Shown: piece after piece, positions 22,356 through 34,165 of the stretch
Layout of the letters: each line of letters opens with the position of its first letter
Position numbering within the stretch: the stretch's first letter is position 1
Origin: Leptobrachium leishanense
Taxonomy: Eukaryota > Chordata > Amphibia > Anura > Megophryidae
NCBI GenBank assembly: GCA_009667805.1
Contig: CM019066.1
Span: 121,338,692-121,402,691 of the forward strand
DNA length: 64,000 nt
Direction: 5' to 3'
Made by a program: the position numbers and the translations under genes
Notes under the pieces: model-generated
What the model saw: the letters and a program-made list of their open reading frames with translations, nothing else
Told to the model about the DNA's origin: nothing
The model's database searches: none

Positions 22356-22918
22356 ACAGTTACAAGTACTTATACAGTGCCAACAGATTCTGTAGTGCTT
22401 TACAATGGGGAAGCATAAACAGCAGACTTACATGATATGAGAGGAAATACAACCCTGGTCGTAGGATAACTGTCCAGGTTATACAGCACTTTAACCAAGT
22501 GCTCCGGCAGACATCCCATGAGCTTACACTCTAATGGGACTGGGGTAACTGAAACAACTGGGAGCAGAGTGAAGGTGAAACTGGTGGCCAGAAGAATATT
22601 GTAGGGATTGCATGAGAAGGACCAGAGGTTTAGGCTTAGTAAGAGTAATTAGTGAGAGAAGTGGAGACAGCTGAAAAGGAGAGCTGATACTAGGGACCGG
22701 CCCTGGGTGGGTTCAGACAGTAGAGGGAAGAGATGGAGGTGAGTCTGTGAATATGTTGTTGAAATCGAATGAGGATAGTGACAATGCACAGATAGTCACT
22801 ATTTACAACTTGTGGGGGGAGGGAAGAGCAGGAGGGAAAAACAAACAGGTTTTTTTTCTAACAGAAATGGAGGGAGATTTTAAAATAGGACTAGTCAGAG
22901 AATAATAAATGCAGACAT
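22356..22918 (-). repeat. L2-like LINE 3' region, minus strand
   Basis: Starts with ACAGTGCCAACAGATTCTG and CTTTACAATGGGGAAG, the form of a LINE A-type 3' end, with a block near 22500-22560 (CATGAGCTTACACTCTAATG) usual in such ends. A sentence-like block (GAGGGAAGAGATGGAGGTGA) near 22718 recurs twice at 24985-25080, beyond the retroposon. No intact frame remains. Confidence 0.5.
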
Positions 22919-22932
22919 AAAAATACAATTGC

Positions 22933-24902
22933 GGGGGGCGTGGCCGACTGTGAAGGGGACCAGACGTGTTCTAGCTGTGCTCCGTATTTGCCTGCATAAT
23001 ACGGGTCGTTTAGCTGATTTTTCCTCGAAGACTCTTATATACCCGTACCCCCCAAGTAGCCGGCCACCGGGGGTGTGTTGTTCGGAGCCTGCTTGGCCTC
23101 CCCTCCGGACCTGAGACTTGCTTCTCCTGCCCGTTTTCCCGGTGGACGAGTGCTGCCAGCGGCCATCTTGAGGCCTATCTCCAGACCACCTTCTGCCTCC
23201 GGGCTGGGAGCTCTGCGAGTTTCCCGGCTGGCGGGCTTTCCGAACGGCTATCTTGGGGCATTGCCCCGCACTGCGGTGTCTCTACTGCACCTGATCTACA
23301 CTCCCTATCTGGATGGAGAGGGCTGGAGAAGCGGAGGGCCCCCGTTTCCCAGCCATGACGGCTGACCTGATTGAGGGGGCGGATGGAGTACCCGCGGGGC
23401 GGTGGACGGATGTCCCATTGCTGCCCTTGGGATCTGGCCTGGAGGCAGCGCTATCGCTCTTGGAGGACATGCTGAGGATGGAAGAAGATGATGGGCGTCC
23501 GCTGACGAGAGGCGCCCTGCGACGCTTTACGGAGGCCTTGCGGGGCAGCAGAACCCCAGATGACCCACGTGGCGCCGACTGTGGAGGATTCCGACGGGAG
23601 GCTGCTTCGCACATTTATGCGTCCCTAGAGGGAGGCGCCGAGAGCGACCCAGAGCCCCGGTCTCTGCCGGTTGCCTCGCTGGCAGCGGGAAGGAGTCCTC
23701 CATGTGGTCTTGAGGTAACTGTCACCTGCGGATTGCCGGACTGCGCACAGTCGACTGGAGTGGCGGAGGGGCCTGGAGACCCTAGTTGGAGAATGGAAGT
23801 GGAGGAGTGCTCCCCCTTGTCGACCTGGCCTGCGGCGCGATCTGGATCTCTCGTCCCGGCTCTCGCTCTACGGGAGTCTGCGAATTCACCTCGTGGAGAC
23901 GACAACGAGAATAGTTGGGCAGCCCGAGCTCCGTTGGGGCCTTGTGCCCTACACCTGGAAGATTTGGCACCAGTTGTGTATTCCGGCCTACCTGTCGGTT
24001 CCCTACCCGCCTTACGAGAACCTCTTTTCCGGGATGCTGGTTGAAAGGGACCTGCCCCCCGCGAGTGTGACCCCTGTTCTCGGTCCTTGACCCATTTTTG
24101 AAATTAGATGACTCTCCACCTGTTGACCCTTTTGGCTTCTCACACCCCATCCCTCATTCCCCCACCACCCCACATGCTGAGAATACCTGTTTATTGTTGC
24201 ATTCCCCCCTTATCCTCCCCCTTTTTTACTGGGACACTTCCGACATTTTCTGAGGACACTTTGAGTTTTCGTTCCATCCTCTCTCCCTTTCCCCTATATA
24301 AGCATTATTTTGGTTGTTTTTCAGAGGACTCTTTTTTACTTTCCTACGGCAGTCGGTTCTACCTGCCAATTTTTGGGCTTAACGTTGTTCGTCCGATGAA
24401 GCACTGGGACTTCTCACCTTTTCCCCCTTTTTTTTTTTTTTTTTTTTTTTTTTGTTTTGTGGTGTGGGACATTGGGAAGTAACCTGGGCGAGCCGCTAGG
24501 ATGGCGACCTAGGCTCTGGCCGTCCTCTTGGCCCCAGGTCTCCCGGCCTTGTGGCCCCTTCCATGGCCCTCAGTTCCCTCTGGGTTACCGGGGCGAGCCA
24601 GGAATGCCACTACATATTTGGCAGTCCCTCACCGCTCTTTTTACCCCTTTTTTTTTTATCAGTTGCCCTGGCACCTTCTCGGCGACCTCCATCACTCTTT
24701 TGATATTTCTGGATTAGCCCTTCTGCATCCCCCCTTGTTACAGTACCCCCCCACATTTTTGACATTTTGCAGCTTTCTATGTGACCCCTTCCCTTATGAT
24801 TTATGTGCTTTTCTGTGTGTTTTATTTGGCCCTGCGAGGCCACCTTGCTGGTCAGTCTGTGACATTTTGTTTATTGCAAAATAAAAATCTTGAAAGAGAA
24901 AA
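22933..24902 (+). mobile_element. L1-type retroposon with 14-bp target duplication
   Basis: The insertion is flanked by AAAAATACAATTGC at 22919-22932 and 24903-24916. It begins GGGGGGCGTGGCC, like the L1 5' end at about 53003, and ends TTGCAAAATAAAAATCTTGA plus an A-rich tail, with AATAAA as polyadenylation signal. It is about 1.97 kb, too short for an L1, and has no reverse transcriptase. It therefore looks like a non-autonomous partner moved by L1 proteins (inference). Confidence 0.85.
23313..24044 (+). CDS. Unrecognised 243-codon frame inside the L1-type retroposon
   Basis: I do not recognise this protein. It is acidic and rich in Gly, Ala, Pro and Leu, with a possible amphipathic stretch LEAALSLLEDMLRMEEDD at about residues 43-60 and no cysteine clusters, RRM, zinc knuckle or coiled-coil register like that of L1 ORF1. 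It begins about 380 bp into the element, where an L1 ORF1 would be expected. High GC content makes chance open frames likelier, so whether it is translated is uncertain. It could be a decayed or novel ORF1-position protein. Confidence 0.4.
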   Translation: MERAGEAEGPRFPAMTADLIEGADGVPAGRWTDVPLLPLGSGLEAALSLLEDMLRMEEDDGRPLTRGALRRFTEALRGSRTPDDPRGADCGGFRREAASHIYASLEGGAESDPEPRSLPVASLAAGRSPPCGLEVTVTCGLPDCAQSTGVAEGPGDPSWRMEVEECSPLSTWPAARSGSLVPALALRESANSPRGDDNENSWAARAPLGPCALHLEDLAPVVYSGLPVGSLPALREPLFRDAG

Positions 24903-25099
24903 AAAAATACAATTGCAAGATTATGGCAGCCCGGGGTATAATCTTGGATGCCATGTTGAATAGTGGATACCTTGATGCTTGTTCAGGGCACCAGAGGGAA
25001 GAGATGGAGGTGAATCTGTGAGTATGCTTGATGCTTGTTCAGGGCAGCAGAGGGAAGAGATGGAGGTGAGTCTGTGAGTATGCTGTGGAGTTGTTATGC

Positions 25100-25186
25100 T
25101 TACAACAGCTCTGGTTAAGTTAGCACCAACTTTGTAATATTGTCCAACATCTTTAACAAAGTTTGTGGTATGTAATATTGCTCGTT
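25100..25186. repeat. Right arm of the 3-kb inverted-repeat element
   Basis: Reverse complement of 22159-22211: TTACAACAGCTCTGGTTAAG then AATATTGCTCGTT. The middle is longer than in the left arm. Confidence 0.55.
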
Positions 25187-25212
25187 AACCCCTTCCTTAC
25201 CAATAAGTATAC

Positions 25213-25500
25213 TTGAGGGGTTTTTCAGAGAGCACCAAATTGTCACCGACATTTCGGTGCTTTCTCATTTCCCGCATCTTCAGGGAATCTAATTCCTAGA
25301 CCCTGCAGTGAATTCAGCATTCACCACAGGGTCCCGAAGTGCAGGGAAAAGCCGCCAAATGGATCCGAAAAAAATCACCGAAAATCTGCCTATAACCTGC
25401 TGATAAGATCTGAAAATATCGGATAACTTTGAAATGTCGTATAAAATCTGCCGGACGTACCCGACGATCCGCCACAAACCTGCCAAATGTGTCTGAAAAA
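25213..25500. repeat. Harbinger-type element related to 8859-9000
   Basis: Shares the end-like GGGGTTTTTCAGAGAGC and a block ACCCTGCAGTG-ATTCAGCA followed by GTGCAGGGAAA with the left arm at 8859-8999. The far end was not located. Confidence 0.5.
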
Positions 25501-25930
25501 AGCCGACTAGGGTAGAGCCTGAAAGGGAGGGGGGTCATTTGGACCCCTTTCTCTCCCGAACGGCTAAAAGTAGAAAAAAAAGAATGGCACTGCTGGAAAG
25601 GGCACAAACTGCCCTTTCCAGTTGTGCGTGCTTTAACACCTTAGGTGCTGGATCGCGATTCGGCACCAATCAGGGCCAGATCGCGGTCCTCTCCCGGAAG
25701 TGGCGGACAATTTGAATGTCAGCCAAATCTCTGGGGCCTGCCCCTGTCCACTAATGTTGTGGCTATATGTGCAATGATGTCAGTTGGACAGTTAACCCCA
25801 TAGCTTCCAAGTGAAGGTAGGGGGGTCCTTTGGACCCTGTATCTCTTAATCGGTGGTAGCTAGAAGATCATGTTTGATATCATTGGCCAGAGAAAGAAAA
25901 CTACATTTAAAAAAATTTATAAATAGAAAA
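25500..25930 (+). repeat. piggyBac-like repeat family P, degenerate copy
   Basis: Parallels 26800-27240: an AGCCTGAAAGGGAG block, CTCTCCC, GCACTGCT, a GGATCGCGATTCGGC-type block, a GGGGTCCTTTGGACCC-type block and GTGGTAGCTAG. No ends were found. Confidence 0.5.
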
Positions 25931-26009
25931 ATTTCACCAAAAAAAACCTTGAAAAATGCCTAATAAATAAATAAAGAGATGTTATGATTAAATGGTTGCA
26001 TATTTAATA

Positions 26010-26462
26010 ATAAAAGGGGAATATTTTTTACATTGAAACCTATGGCATTCGCCTGTTTAAATCTGTCGAACAAACCACCAAAAATCAGGGCATTTCACTG
26101 ACATTTCGGTGCTATTCGGTGTTCTCAGAATAGATTAACCATTACTTGTCTATGGGGAATTCAACTCCTGCTGAACTGCCCCGAACAGTACCATGGTGCT
26201 GTCTATGACCTGTGGTGTGCTGAATACAACAGATTCAGCACCACGGCCAAAAGACAGGGACGCAGTGCTGAATCGAAAGGAAACGATACAACAAATTGAT
26301 TCATAAAAAACTGAACCAACTTCTTGTACTTTGTTTCTTACCGTTTTGTTTTCGTTCTGTTTCGGGTGGAACCGATTCATTATTTCGAATGTACATCTGA
26401 AATACGAATCAGTAAATTTCATCCGAATTTTGATTCGGAACGAAACAAAAAGCACATCTCTA
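26010..26462 (-). repeat. hAT-like interspersed repeat, copy 2
   Basis: Inverted homologue of 3132-3560. The outer end at 26452-26462 is GCACATCTCTA, the inverse of TAGAGATGTGC. A minus-strand frame here (26150-26455) is repeat-derived. Confidence 0.6.
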
Positions 26463-26563
26463 CTACACAGAGGATCACATAGATATCATTAAATTGGGTA
26501 AATGAAGGCCACGCATAAGCTTGATACATTTATATAATCATAACCTGCCAAGTATATGTTTAA

Positions 26564-27455
26564 CCCTTTCCCTGCAGGGGACGTGTGGGGAACTCATTAA
26601 CTCCCGCTATATGCGGAGGATGTTCCCCACACGTCATCCGCAAGCGGGAGCCCCCTCAGAGATACTCACCTCTCTGTCCGGGGTCCCGCGGTGTTCTGAG
26701 TTCAGCGAAGTCAGACGCTGAATTTAAACCCCTCCTGACATCAATGACGTCATCGCGCCAGGCGCGATGATGTCATTTCCAGGCGACCCCCTGGCAATGC
26801 CGGGAGATAGCCTGAAAGGGAGTGGGAATCCGTTCAGATCCCTCTCCCTCCCGATCAGGATGGACCAGCACTGCAAGCCAGGCACTGCTTAAAAGGGGAG
26901 AGTCTCCCCTTTTAAGCGGTGCCTGTCTTTAACCCCTTAGACACCGGGTCGCAATTCAGCGCCAAATTGCGGCCTAGCTCTGGTAGGGGCTCCACCTCCG
27001 GGTTCCCCCTCGCCTCCTGACGTGATCGCGCATTGCGAGATGACGGCAGATAGCCGGGGAACCCCTAGCTGCCCGGGGATTTCCCAAAGAAATCCCCTAG
27101 TGGAGATAAGGGGTTCCTTTGAACCCCGATATCTCCAGAACCGTGGCAGCTAGGGGGTCATGGAGGGTGTCATTCGAAAGGACTGAGCATGATACCAATC
27201 ATGACCAGGTTCAAAGTAAAAAAATATATTTAAAAAATTAAATAAATAAAAAACTAAACCAAAAACCATGGTTTTTTTGTTTGTTGTTTTTATTAATGCA
27301 GCAATATTGTTCACATTTTAATTATAATGTGAACAATGATGCTGCACTAATGATTTTTTTCTATGGGGTGCGTTTGCTAAAAATCTTATAATTCCCCCCC
27401 CAAAAAATGTATTGAGTCCCCATTTCTAATTTTTGTACAAGCGCACCCCATAGAA
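26564..27455 (+). repeat. piggyBac-like repeat family P, copy with left end
   Basis: A TTAA at 26560-26563 is followed by CCCTTTCCCTGCAGGGG, close to the CCYTTT-CTGC ends of piggyBac elements of frogs. The body carries the family P landmarks and a perfect stem-loop at 27297-27346. Homology stops at about 27455. The matching right end type (CAGCAGTGAAAGGGTTAA) occurs at 31237, 58687 and 61463. Confidence 0.65.
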
Positions 27456-27459
27456 CAGG

Positions 27460-28790
27460 GTTGGGCACTTAAGGCCTTCCAGATGTTTTGAAATTACATT
27501 TCTTTCTGTATCTTTTAAATAGTCTTCTGTCCAGAGTTTTTCCTTAATTCTGTTCATGTCTGTGCAGAAAAATGAAAGTGCCGTTTTTCCAAGATGGCCG
27601 CCGAGAAAAATATCCAAAAACCTGCACATGTCCATGACATCATGCGTTCCACCTTCTAGATGGCGGTGCCCTTCATTTGCAATAATGGAGTGCATCCTCT
27701 TTCATTTCTTTGTTCATTAAAACGAAAGCAAAAGTAAAATGCTGGATGTAGGAGTTGGAGCTACTCTGAAACTTTTTCTTAATTAAAGGGTTAATTCAGA
27801 CATATTTTAAACGGGGGGACGGGGACTGTCTGGTATAATTATTTGGCCTGTATTGCTCCTTAATAGTGTTATTAAGATGCATAAATCTTTGCTAAGATGT
27901 CAAGAAAAAGGGGGGGGTTAACGTGAAAGAAGCACTGAATCCACCACATTTTCTTGAATTATCCTTTCATCTATGATGGTGGCATGAGATATACCACTGA
28001 GTGGAAGTGATCAGCAGCTGGATTCATTTGAACTGTGATTACCTGGGAAACAGAACGCAGGTTAATACACAGAAAACAAATTGAGGGGACACTAGAGGAG
28101 GACTTGCCCCCCCCCAACGACGCATGACTTTGCTACGCCTTTGAATGTGCCAGATGGTCAGTCTGGGTCTGCACAAGATGAAAATATATAGATAAGTAGA
28201 TATGCTGTATGTATTTTTTACCTACAGTAAAAATGAACATACAAAATATTCTGTGATAAAGACAGAGGAAATTACCAGCTTGTGATAAAGCTTCAATGAC
28301 TTTTTCTTTCATCCCATCTGTCATTAAACAACGAAAAAGAAAGGCAAGCTGCTAAGGGAGATCTCTATAGTTAATAAACTATAGGAAAATAAATTATTTC
28401 AGGGATGCCTAAACCACTTCACAGCCAAGAAATATTTTAAGATTCCTTGTAATCTGCAGCCAATAATAGTCTCCACAGTAATTCATGGCTGAAATCCCAG
28501 CTTTGCTTGGTAGTACTATATAAGCCACTGATAATCACTTCTGCCCATGAGCAGTTCAAATAATTTACCATATTCACTAGACCTTTTTGCAGAATGGAAA
28601 AAAAACAGGCAGACTTTACAATAACCATTTGAATGTCAGATCATTTTTGCTTGCTGGACCCCAGGTCAATTTTGAATATTTTGTCATCCTGCGTATTAGG
28701 TCTTAATCCTATAAACTATATACAGCTTAACAACATATACTGTTTTCAAAACAGAACAATTCAGACTTTTCATAACCATACCTTGCTGGA
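27460..28790. other. Non-coding stretch, no confident feature
   Basis: It contains short homopolymer runs and no convincing frame. Confidence 0.45.
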
Positions 28791-28794
28791 CTGG

Positions 28795-29490
28795 ATTCTG
28801 AAAGTAGATTGTACAACAAATGCTTATGTTGGCTATTGAATACGGAGATGTAGTGTATGCAGCTGCCCCGCAAACACACCTTCATAAACTTACTACATTG
28901 TATAACTCATTCTGCCGCTTTGTGTTAGAATGTAACTACATGACCCATCATTGTGACATGTTAAAAGAGCTAAACTGGCCGTCACTGGAATCTAGATGCA
29001 CCCTTCACCTTTCCAACCTGGTGTTGAAGAGCTTTTCTGGGAAGCTACCACCCTACTTGAATAGGCTGCTTCGATAGCAGTTTCCTCATCCTATAACCTC
29101 CGATCCAGGACCTGCAACTTACTTACAATACTACAATACAAAAATAAAGTGGCTCAATCCTCATTGTACTACAGAGCACCACAATTATTGTTAACCTCCT
29201 AGACACCATCAAACCCCCAGTCTAAAGTCACTTAAGAGATCTCTATTAACATACCTCGATACAGTATGTACATGTAAACATGTAACATAGTGAGTATATT
29301 TCCTACATACAGTATTTATTTTTTTGTTAATCTCTATATTTGTATTTTGTTTGTAATATCTTGCATTTATTACTTTGTATTTCTGTAACGACTGTAAAAA
29401 TTTCAATGTTCTTGAACCCAGGACATACTTGAAAACGAGAGAAATCTCAATGTATCCTTCCTGGTAAAATACTTTAGAAATGAATAAATA
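28795..29490 (+). mobile_element. LINE B, 5'-truncated, plus strand
   Basis: The coding tail (28795-29080) is followed by the 3' UTR and the diagnostic CCCAGGACATACTTGAAAAC and CAATGTATCCTTCCTGG, ending in ATAAATAAATAA. The peptide matches the minus-strand copy at 37543-37800. Confidence 0.88.
28820..29077 (+). pseudogene. LINE B polymerase C-terminal fragment
   Basis: The peptide contains IEYGDVVYAAAPQTHLHKL, LYNSFCRFVLECNYM and LELNWPSLESRCTL-like text (here KELNWPSLESRCTLHLSNLV), ending KLPPYLNRLLR. This is the region after the palm and thumb of a CR1/Jockey-group non-LTR polymerase. The catalytic boxes are absent and downstream frames are broken, so it is a dead fragment. Confidence 0.8.
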
Positions 29491-29741
29491 AATAACAAAC
29501 ATACTTACGTGTCTCAATGTTAATTATGAATAACAAAAAATGTAAAAATAATATAATAAAAACAACATTTTCTTAGGGGTCTATCCACTAAACAGTGTAG
29601 TTTAAAGTCAAGCTGAGAACTGCGGTGGATTAAGTTTGGTGAAGCAATGGAGTATTCACGGCCTAGATAACTTTGCTGTAGCTTTATCCAGGGGTCAGGT
29701 CCTGCACTTAACACAAATACACACTCAAATCTAATATATAT

Positions 29742-30216
29742 TGTGACAGAGAGTAAGAGTTGGGTAATAGGATGTCTGGGAGAGTAATTGAGGGAAGGTA
29801 TTTAGGACCCAGAATCCTGCATGGCCTCTACCCACACACACAATTGTTGCCAATTACCCAATTAAGCAGCAGGTAAATTCCCAGGGAAGTGTTTTTTTCC
29901 CCAGACTGCTTAGAGCAGGGCGGGGAGCAGTAGCACTTCTAAAAAAATGCTGTGTTTAACTTCTTTTGTTTATTAGATTATGGTTTCCAGACAGTTAGGA
30001 GTGCCGTATGTATAGTAAGAGCTCTGAGTGAGCTAGGGTTTGTTTTGTAGTTTATGTTTACATCACCTGTATTTGTGATACAAGCCAAGTGTGGCGTTTG
30101 TTTATGGAATAAAAAGACCTCACATTTTGCACAACCTCCAGGCTGCGGCTGTGTCTACCCTAGAGGACCGTGTTGTTTGGCCAGAACCAAGTATCTCGAG
30201 TGATTGCTGCACTACA
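29742..30216 (+). mobile_element. Probable solo LTR, about 475 bp
   Basis: Begins TGTGACAG and ends ACTACA (TG...CA). ATATAT is present on both sides (29736-29741 and 30217-30222), but the flanks are TA-rich, so the duplication is weak evidence. A promoter and polyadenylation-like stretch, GGAATAAAAAGACCTCAC, lies at about 30106-30123. No interior is attached. Confidence 0.55.
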
Positions 30217-30285
30217 ATATATATAAATATATGTGGATTTTAGCAGAAATATGTGATCAATCATATTCATTATCTCACAGAATTG

Positions 30286-30437
30286 AGTACACCCCTCACA
30301 TTTTGTAAATATTTTATTACATCTTTTCATTTGATAACACTGAAGAAATGATACTTTGCAACAATGTAAAGTAGTGAGTGTACAGCTTGTATAACAGTGT
30401 AAATTTGCCGTCCCCTCAAAATGACTCAACAATGGAC
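30286..30437 (+). mobile_element. Tc1-type terminal fragment
   Basis: GAATTGAGTACACCCCTCAC and TACTTTGCAACAATGTAAAG followed by AGTGAGTGTACAGCTTGTAT match the long terminal region I know from a widespread fish/frog Tc1 family. No transposase part remains. Confidence 0.65.
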
Positions 30438-30839
30438 TCCATGGAGGGGTTGCGTGGAGCGACACATGATAAGAGCTTGGGTTGGGCATGATAAGGTTAA
30501 ACCAAGAGAGAAGTAAAGCAGCTGGAAAAGGAGCTTATATTATTGGAATGGGTGGGGCAGCAGAGGGGCGGATGGAAGTGGATTGTGGCTGTGGGTAAGA
30601 AACACAGAATTTAGAGTGATGAAAGAATTTAGAGTGATGGTCGATGCACGCAAAGAATTTACAACAAGGATGAGCACAACAGACTAAGAATCAGCACAGA
30701 ATTAAACAAGCAAAAAAGAGGGAAAGGGCATAAAAAGTACATAACCTAGCAGTCAAGATAAAATCGATTCAAAGATAAAAAAAACAGTAATATAATTGGA
30801 GCAGTAACAATATGGCAAAAATTGTGTTGATTGAAGAAT

Positions 30840-31036
30840 ACCTTGGTGGCTGGTTTCAGAGGGAAGGATGGAGGTGGATTGTGGCTTGCTGGCTGGTTTC
30901 AAAAGAGAGGATGGAGGTGGATTGTGGCTTGCTGGCTGGTTTCAAAAGAGAGGATAGAGGTGGATTGTGGCTTGCTGGCTGGTTTCAAAAGAGAGGATGG
31001 AGGTGGATTGTGGCTTGCTGGCTGGCTTAATTTTTT
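30840..31036. repeat. 43-bp minisatellite, about 4.5 units
   Basis: The unit contains GGAGGTGGATTGTGGCTTGC and TGGCTGGTTTCAAAAGAGAG. A diverged single unit near 30575 suggests the source. Short Trp/Gly/Cys-rich frames across it are artefacts. Confidence 0.9.
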
Positions 31037-31237
31037 TGACATTTACAGCATTCTGACAGAACATGACGTATGCACCTAATAATGATATTATTTGAATTAG
31101 CTGAGTCTGTTGATACAAAGGACGTATAATTTGTCTGAGTCCTGTAATAAAACATGACTTCAAAACATGTGTAAACATGATGAGAACAAAATGGTGAGCT
31201 GAGCACACGTGGGTAAAATGACTCAGCAGTGAAGGGG
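31037..31237 (+). repeat. piggyBac-like family P, right end
   Basis: Matches the last 200 bp of the copies at 57985-58687 and 60768-61463 (AACATGACGTATGCA, ACTTCAAAACATGTGTAAAC) and ends GACTCAGCAGTGAAGGGG followed by TTAA at 31238-31241. Confidence 0.7.
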
Positions 31238-31525
31238 TTAAAGTTAAATAATTTATCCTGATGGGAATACCCATATGTATGGGAGTCACTTTTTTTTTTA
31301 TGAGTGTAGAGCATATAAACTAGGGAATGGGCATATAAAAAAGGGATTTTGGCATTTCAAAAGCCCTAGGCTTCAGGGGAGGATCAGGACACGCAGAGGG
31401 AAAGAAGGTGGGTATTTTCACATAAAATAAAAAATATAGAACAAGTAATTAGGCAGACGCCATCAGCACCATTTTCTCAGTTAATTAGGGAAAAAAGGTG
31501 TAGTAAAATTTAATAAGCGTGCCCT

Positions 31526-31691
31526 TTAACCTTTTGCCGCAGCGGGCCATGCCCCGCGGGGGTCTATGGGCGGCAACAGTCCCGCCCACCAGTTGGTGCG
31601 CGGCATTGGTTGCTGTGGGACGGCCTGAACCTGGGCGCCAGCAGCGTAGACGTGCAGGAGGAGGTGCCCGCTGCAGCGGCTGGCAAGAGGT
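31526..31691. mobile_element. Small piggyBac-like MITE candidate
   Basis: A TTAA is followed by CCTTTTGCCGCAGCGGG; the right end is roughly its inverse, CCCGCTGCAGCGGCTGGCAA then GAGG. The right flank is not TTAA, so the end may be eroded. Confidence 0.45.
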
Positions 31692-32207
31692 TTCTTTACT
31701 TCTGGTCCTTCTAGTGAAAGGAAATTGACTTATACTGCAATAGTGAAATAACTACTTAAATGTCAACATAAGTTTCATGAGAAGTGAATATGCTACCTCT
31801 GGAAGTAATATATACAGTGCAGCAGTTGAGAACATGCTAAATCTTATGCAAAGTTATTTTTAAACTGCAGTCACATCCTGCAGTGTGCATTAGTTAAGGT
31901 ATGGAAGCCAAGCTTGTCTAGTTATCCTTAGAATGAAACATTGTTAACATTTGTGGTGTGATTAAAAAGGCTCCATATAGATTTCAGGAAATTTTTAATT
32001 AAACTGTAATATTTTCTAAATTCTAGACTGTGCACATTAAAATAACTATTACCTCATATCTGAAAATTCTTGTTTGAGGTTGAGCATCATTGTGTAATTT
32101 TTCCCATACAAATCTTTTCTTTTTTTTAAAAACAATGTTGGTGCCCTGGACTTAACTTGGGTTGTGGTTGTTGCTACAATTCTTAAGTAATGCTTGTTTA
32201 TTTAAGG

Positions 32208-32392
32208 CAGTGGTTCCCAACCCTGGTCCTCAAGTACCCCCCAACAGGCCAGGTTTTCCAGATATCTGAAGCACAGCACAGGTGATATGATTTGCTGCTC
32301 AGTGATTGCAGGATTCAGTCTGAATTTCCCCAAGGTGATCCTTAAAACCTGGCCTGTTAGGGGAACTTGAGGACCAGGGTTGGGAACCATTG
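32208..32392. mobile_element. hAT MITE, 185 bp
   Basis: Ends CAGTGGTTCCCAACCCTGGT and its inverse, with a perfect 8-bp target duplication ATTTAAGG at 32200-32207 and 32393-32400. A degenerate inverted copy lies at 51511-51645. Confidence 0.92.
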
Positions 32393-32695
32393 ATTTAAGG
32401 GATGACCATGCTGTTACCAACCCATTTACCTTTGTTCTCTATCTTCATATTTTTTTGGGTGCATATCTTATTAATTTTATAACAGCACAAAAGGTGAGCA
32501 GTTTATAAAAATAGATGGTCACTAGTAACATAGGTCTTCAGAAGAATAGGAGACATTCATGGTGTGATCTTGACATTGCATTTCCTAAATCCTTCTCCCA
32601 GATTAACAATTTGGTTCATGGTTTCTGTGAATTTATATTTACATCAGAAGAATTCTCTTACATTCACTCGCATATTTTGCCTCACTCTGTATTAA

Positions 32696-33122
32696 GGCTA
32701 GGGTCAAGCGAACACATTATACACAGCGACAGTCAAAAAGTGCGTCCGAACGCATTGACGTATTTTTTCACGGAATGCGCGAAAATGGACAGACGATGCG
32801 CATTTTCGTGTGTTATTTTTTACGGATCGTCAATAAAACACTTTTTGCATCTGGACGTTGTGTAGGCTGGACATGAGCAGCGTCTGACGTCTCCTAATCA
32901 CTCACACATGCTGCTATGCTGCCGCAGCGAACTCTGTACGTCAGTACTAGCGGTTCCGCGTTCTCGAAAAAATGCGTTCATTTTCCACTTGCGTTGCGCG
33001 GCCGGACTTTCGTGCGGCCGTACTTCGAATATTGGCCGTCATTGCCCGTCATTTGCTGCTAGTGCGGCCGTGATTAAGTGCGCCTAAACGCACGTTAAAA
33101 ATGTGTTAGTCTGACCCCAGCC
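32696..33122 (+). mobile_element. Harbinger-like MITE family M, copy 1
   Basis: Ends GGCTAGGGTCAAGCGAACAC and the inverse of GGCTGGGGTCAGAC. It is CpG-rich and non-coding at about 427 bp. The flanks are TAA and TTA. Strong homology to the copies at 34166, 47940 and 48535. Confidence 0.85.
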
Positions 33123-34165
33123 TTAATATTTTGTTGCAGGCTTTTTTAAAATGTTATTTGCAATGGAGGGAATTTTATGTGATCTCCTGTCCACATTGTC
33201 AGTTTCTCCTAAGTTGTAGGCTAGAAAAATAAGGGTGTAAGACATATCAGGCACAAAATGGTTAAAAATCTAGGTATTAGCTATAAAATACACATTTACA
33301 CCCCTGGCTTAGAAATAATGACGTGCTTAATCTAAATATATGCAGGAAGAAGTCTTATCTCTCTTGAAGAATTATTGAGATGTGTGACATGGTTTTACAG
33401 ACCATTTAGGATAGATTTTCTATTTTAGCTACATGGAAATAAAACGATAAAATGCTGATAATTTGAAGCCCATATTTCCCATGCATTGCACAATGAAGCT
33501 GACATGTTAAACAGTAGGCATCAGGGAAGTTTCTGTAAACAAACCCGATTAAATTATTGAGTTATAAATTGATAGCACTGGTTACTTGATGCGAATATGT
33601 CTCACCCGAGACGAATCTGCAATTAAACATGATTCATTTGACGTACAAAGTCATATTTCTCTGTGAATAATTTTGTAGAGATGTCCAAATCTTTGTAACT
33701 GAGAAACGTAAATAATTCATACACGTCCTGAAACTTAATCCATGTTTGTTATTTATTGATACTGATTTCTTGGACAACGTGTACTGATTTTCTCTGCTAC
33801 AGGAAATGGTACCCAGATTATATTTCAAAGCATCTTTTCCTTTTCTTGATGCGCACTGTAAAGCAGATTGCAGGTTTCTCTTACCCTGCTGGGAACGAGG
33901 GCAAGTAATGTGGCATCCATATATTAGATTAATTAAATTGAACTGAGGTAGATCATTGAAGATTAAAACAATATTTCATATTGGAATCAACCCTTTCAAG
34001 ACAAAGTTAACTAAAATTGTCTTAAAATTCTCCTGTATCCACGCATGATTGAAAATGGTGATTACTGGTACTGTCATAGGCTGCTATTAGCGACAACCGT
34101 GAATATGTAAATGTTTTGGGTCTATTAACAAAGCACCAAAATTGCTCGCAATTTCTGTGCTTTTA
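33123..34165. other. AT-rich non-coding stretch
   Basis: No gene, element end or hairpin was seen. Confidence 0.5.
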
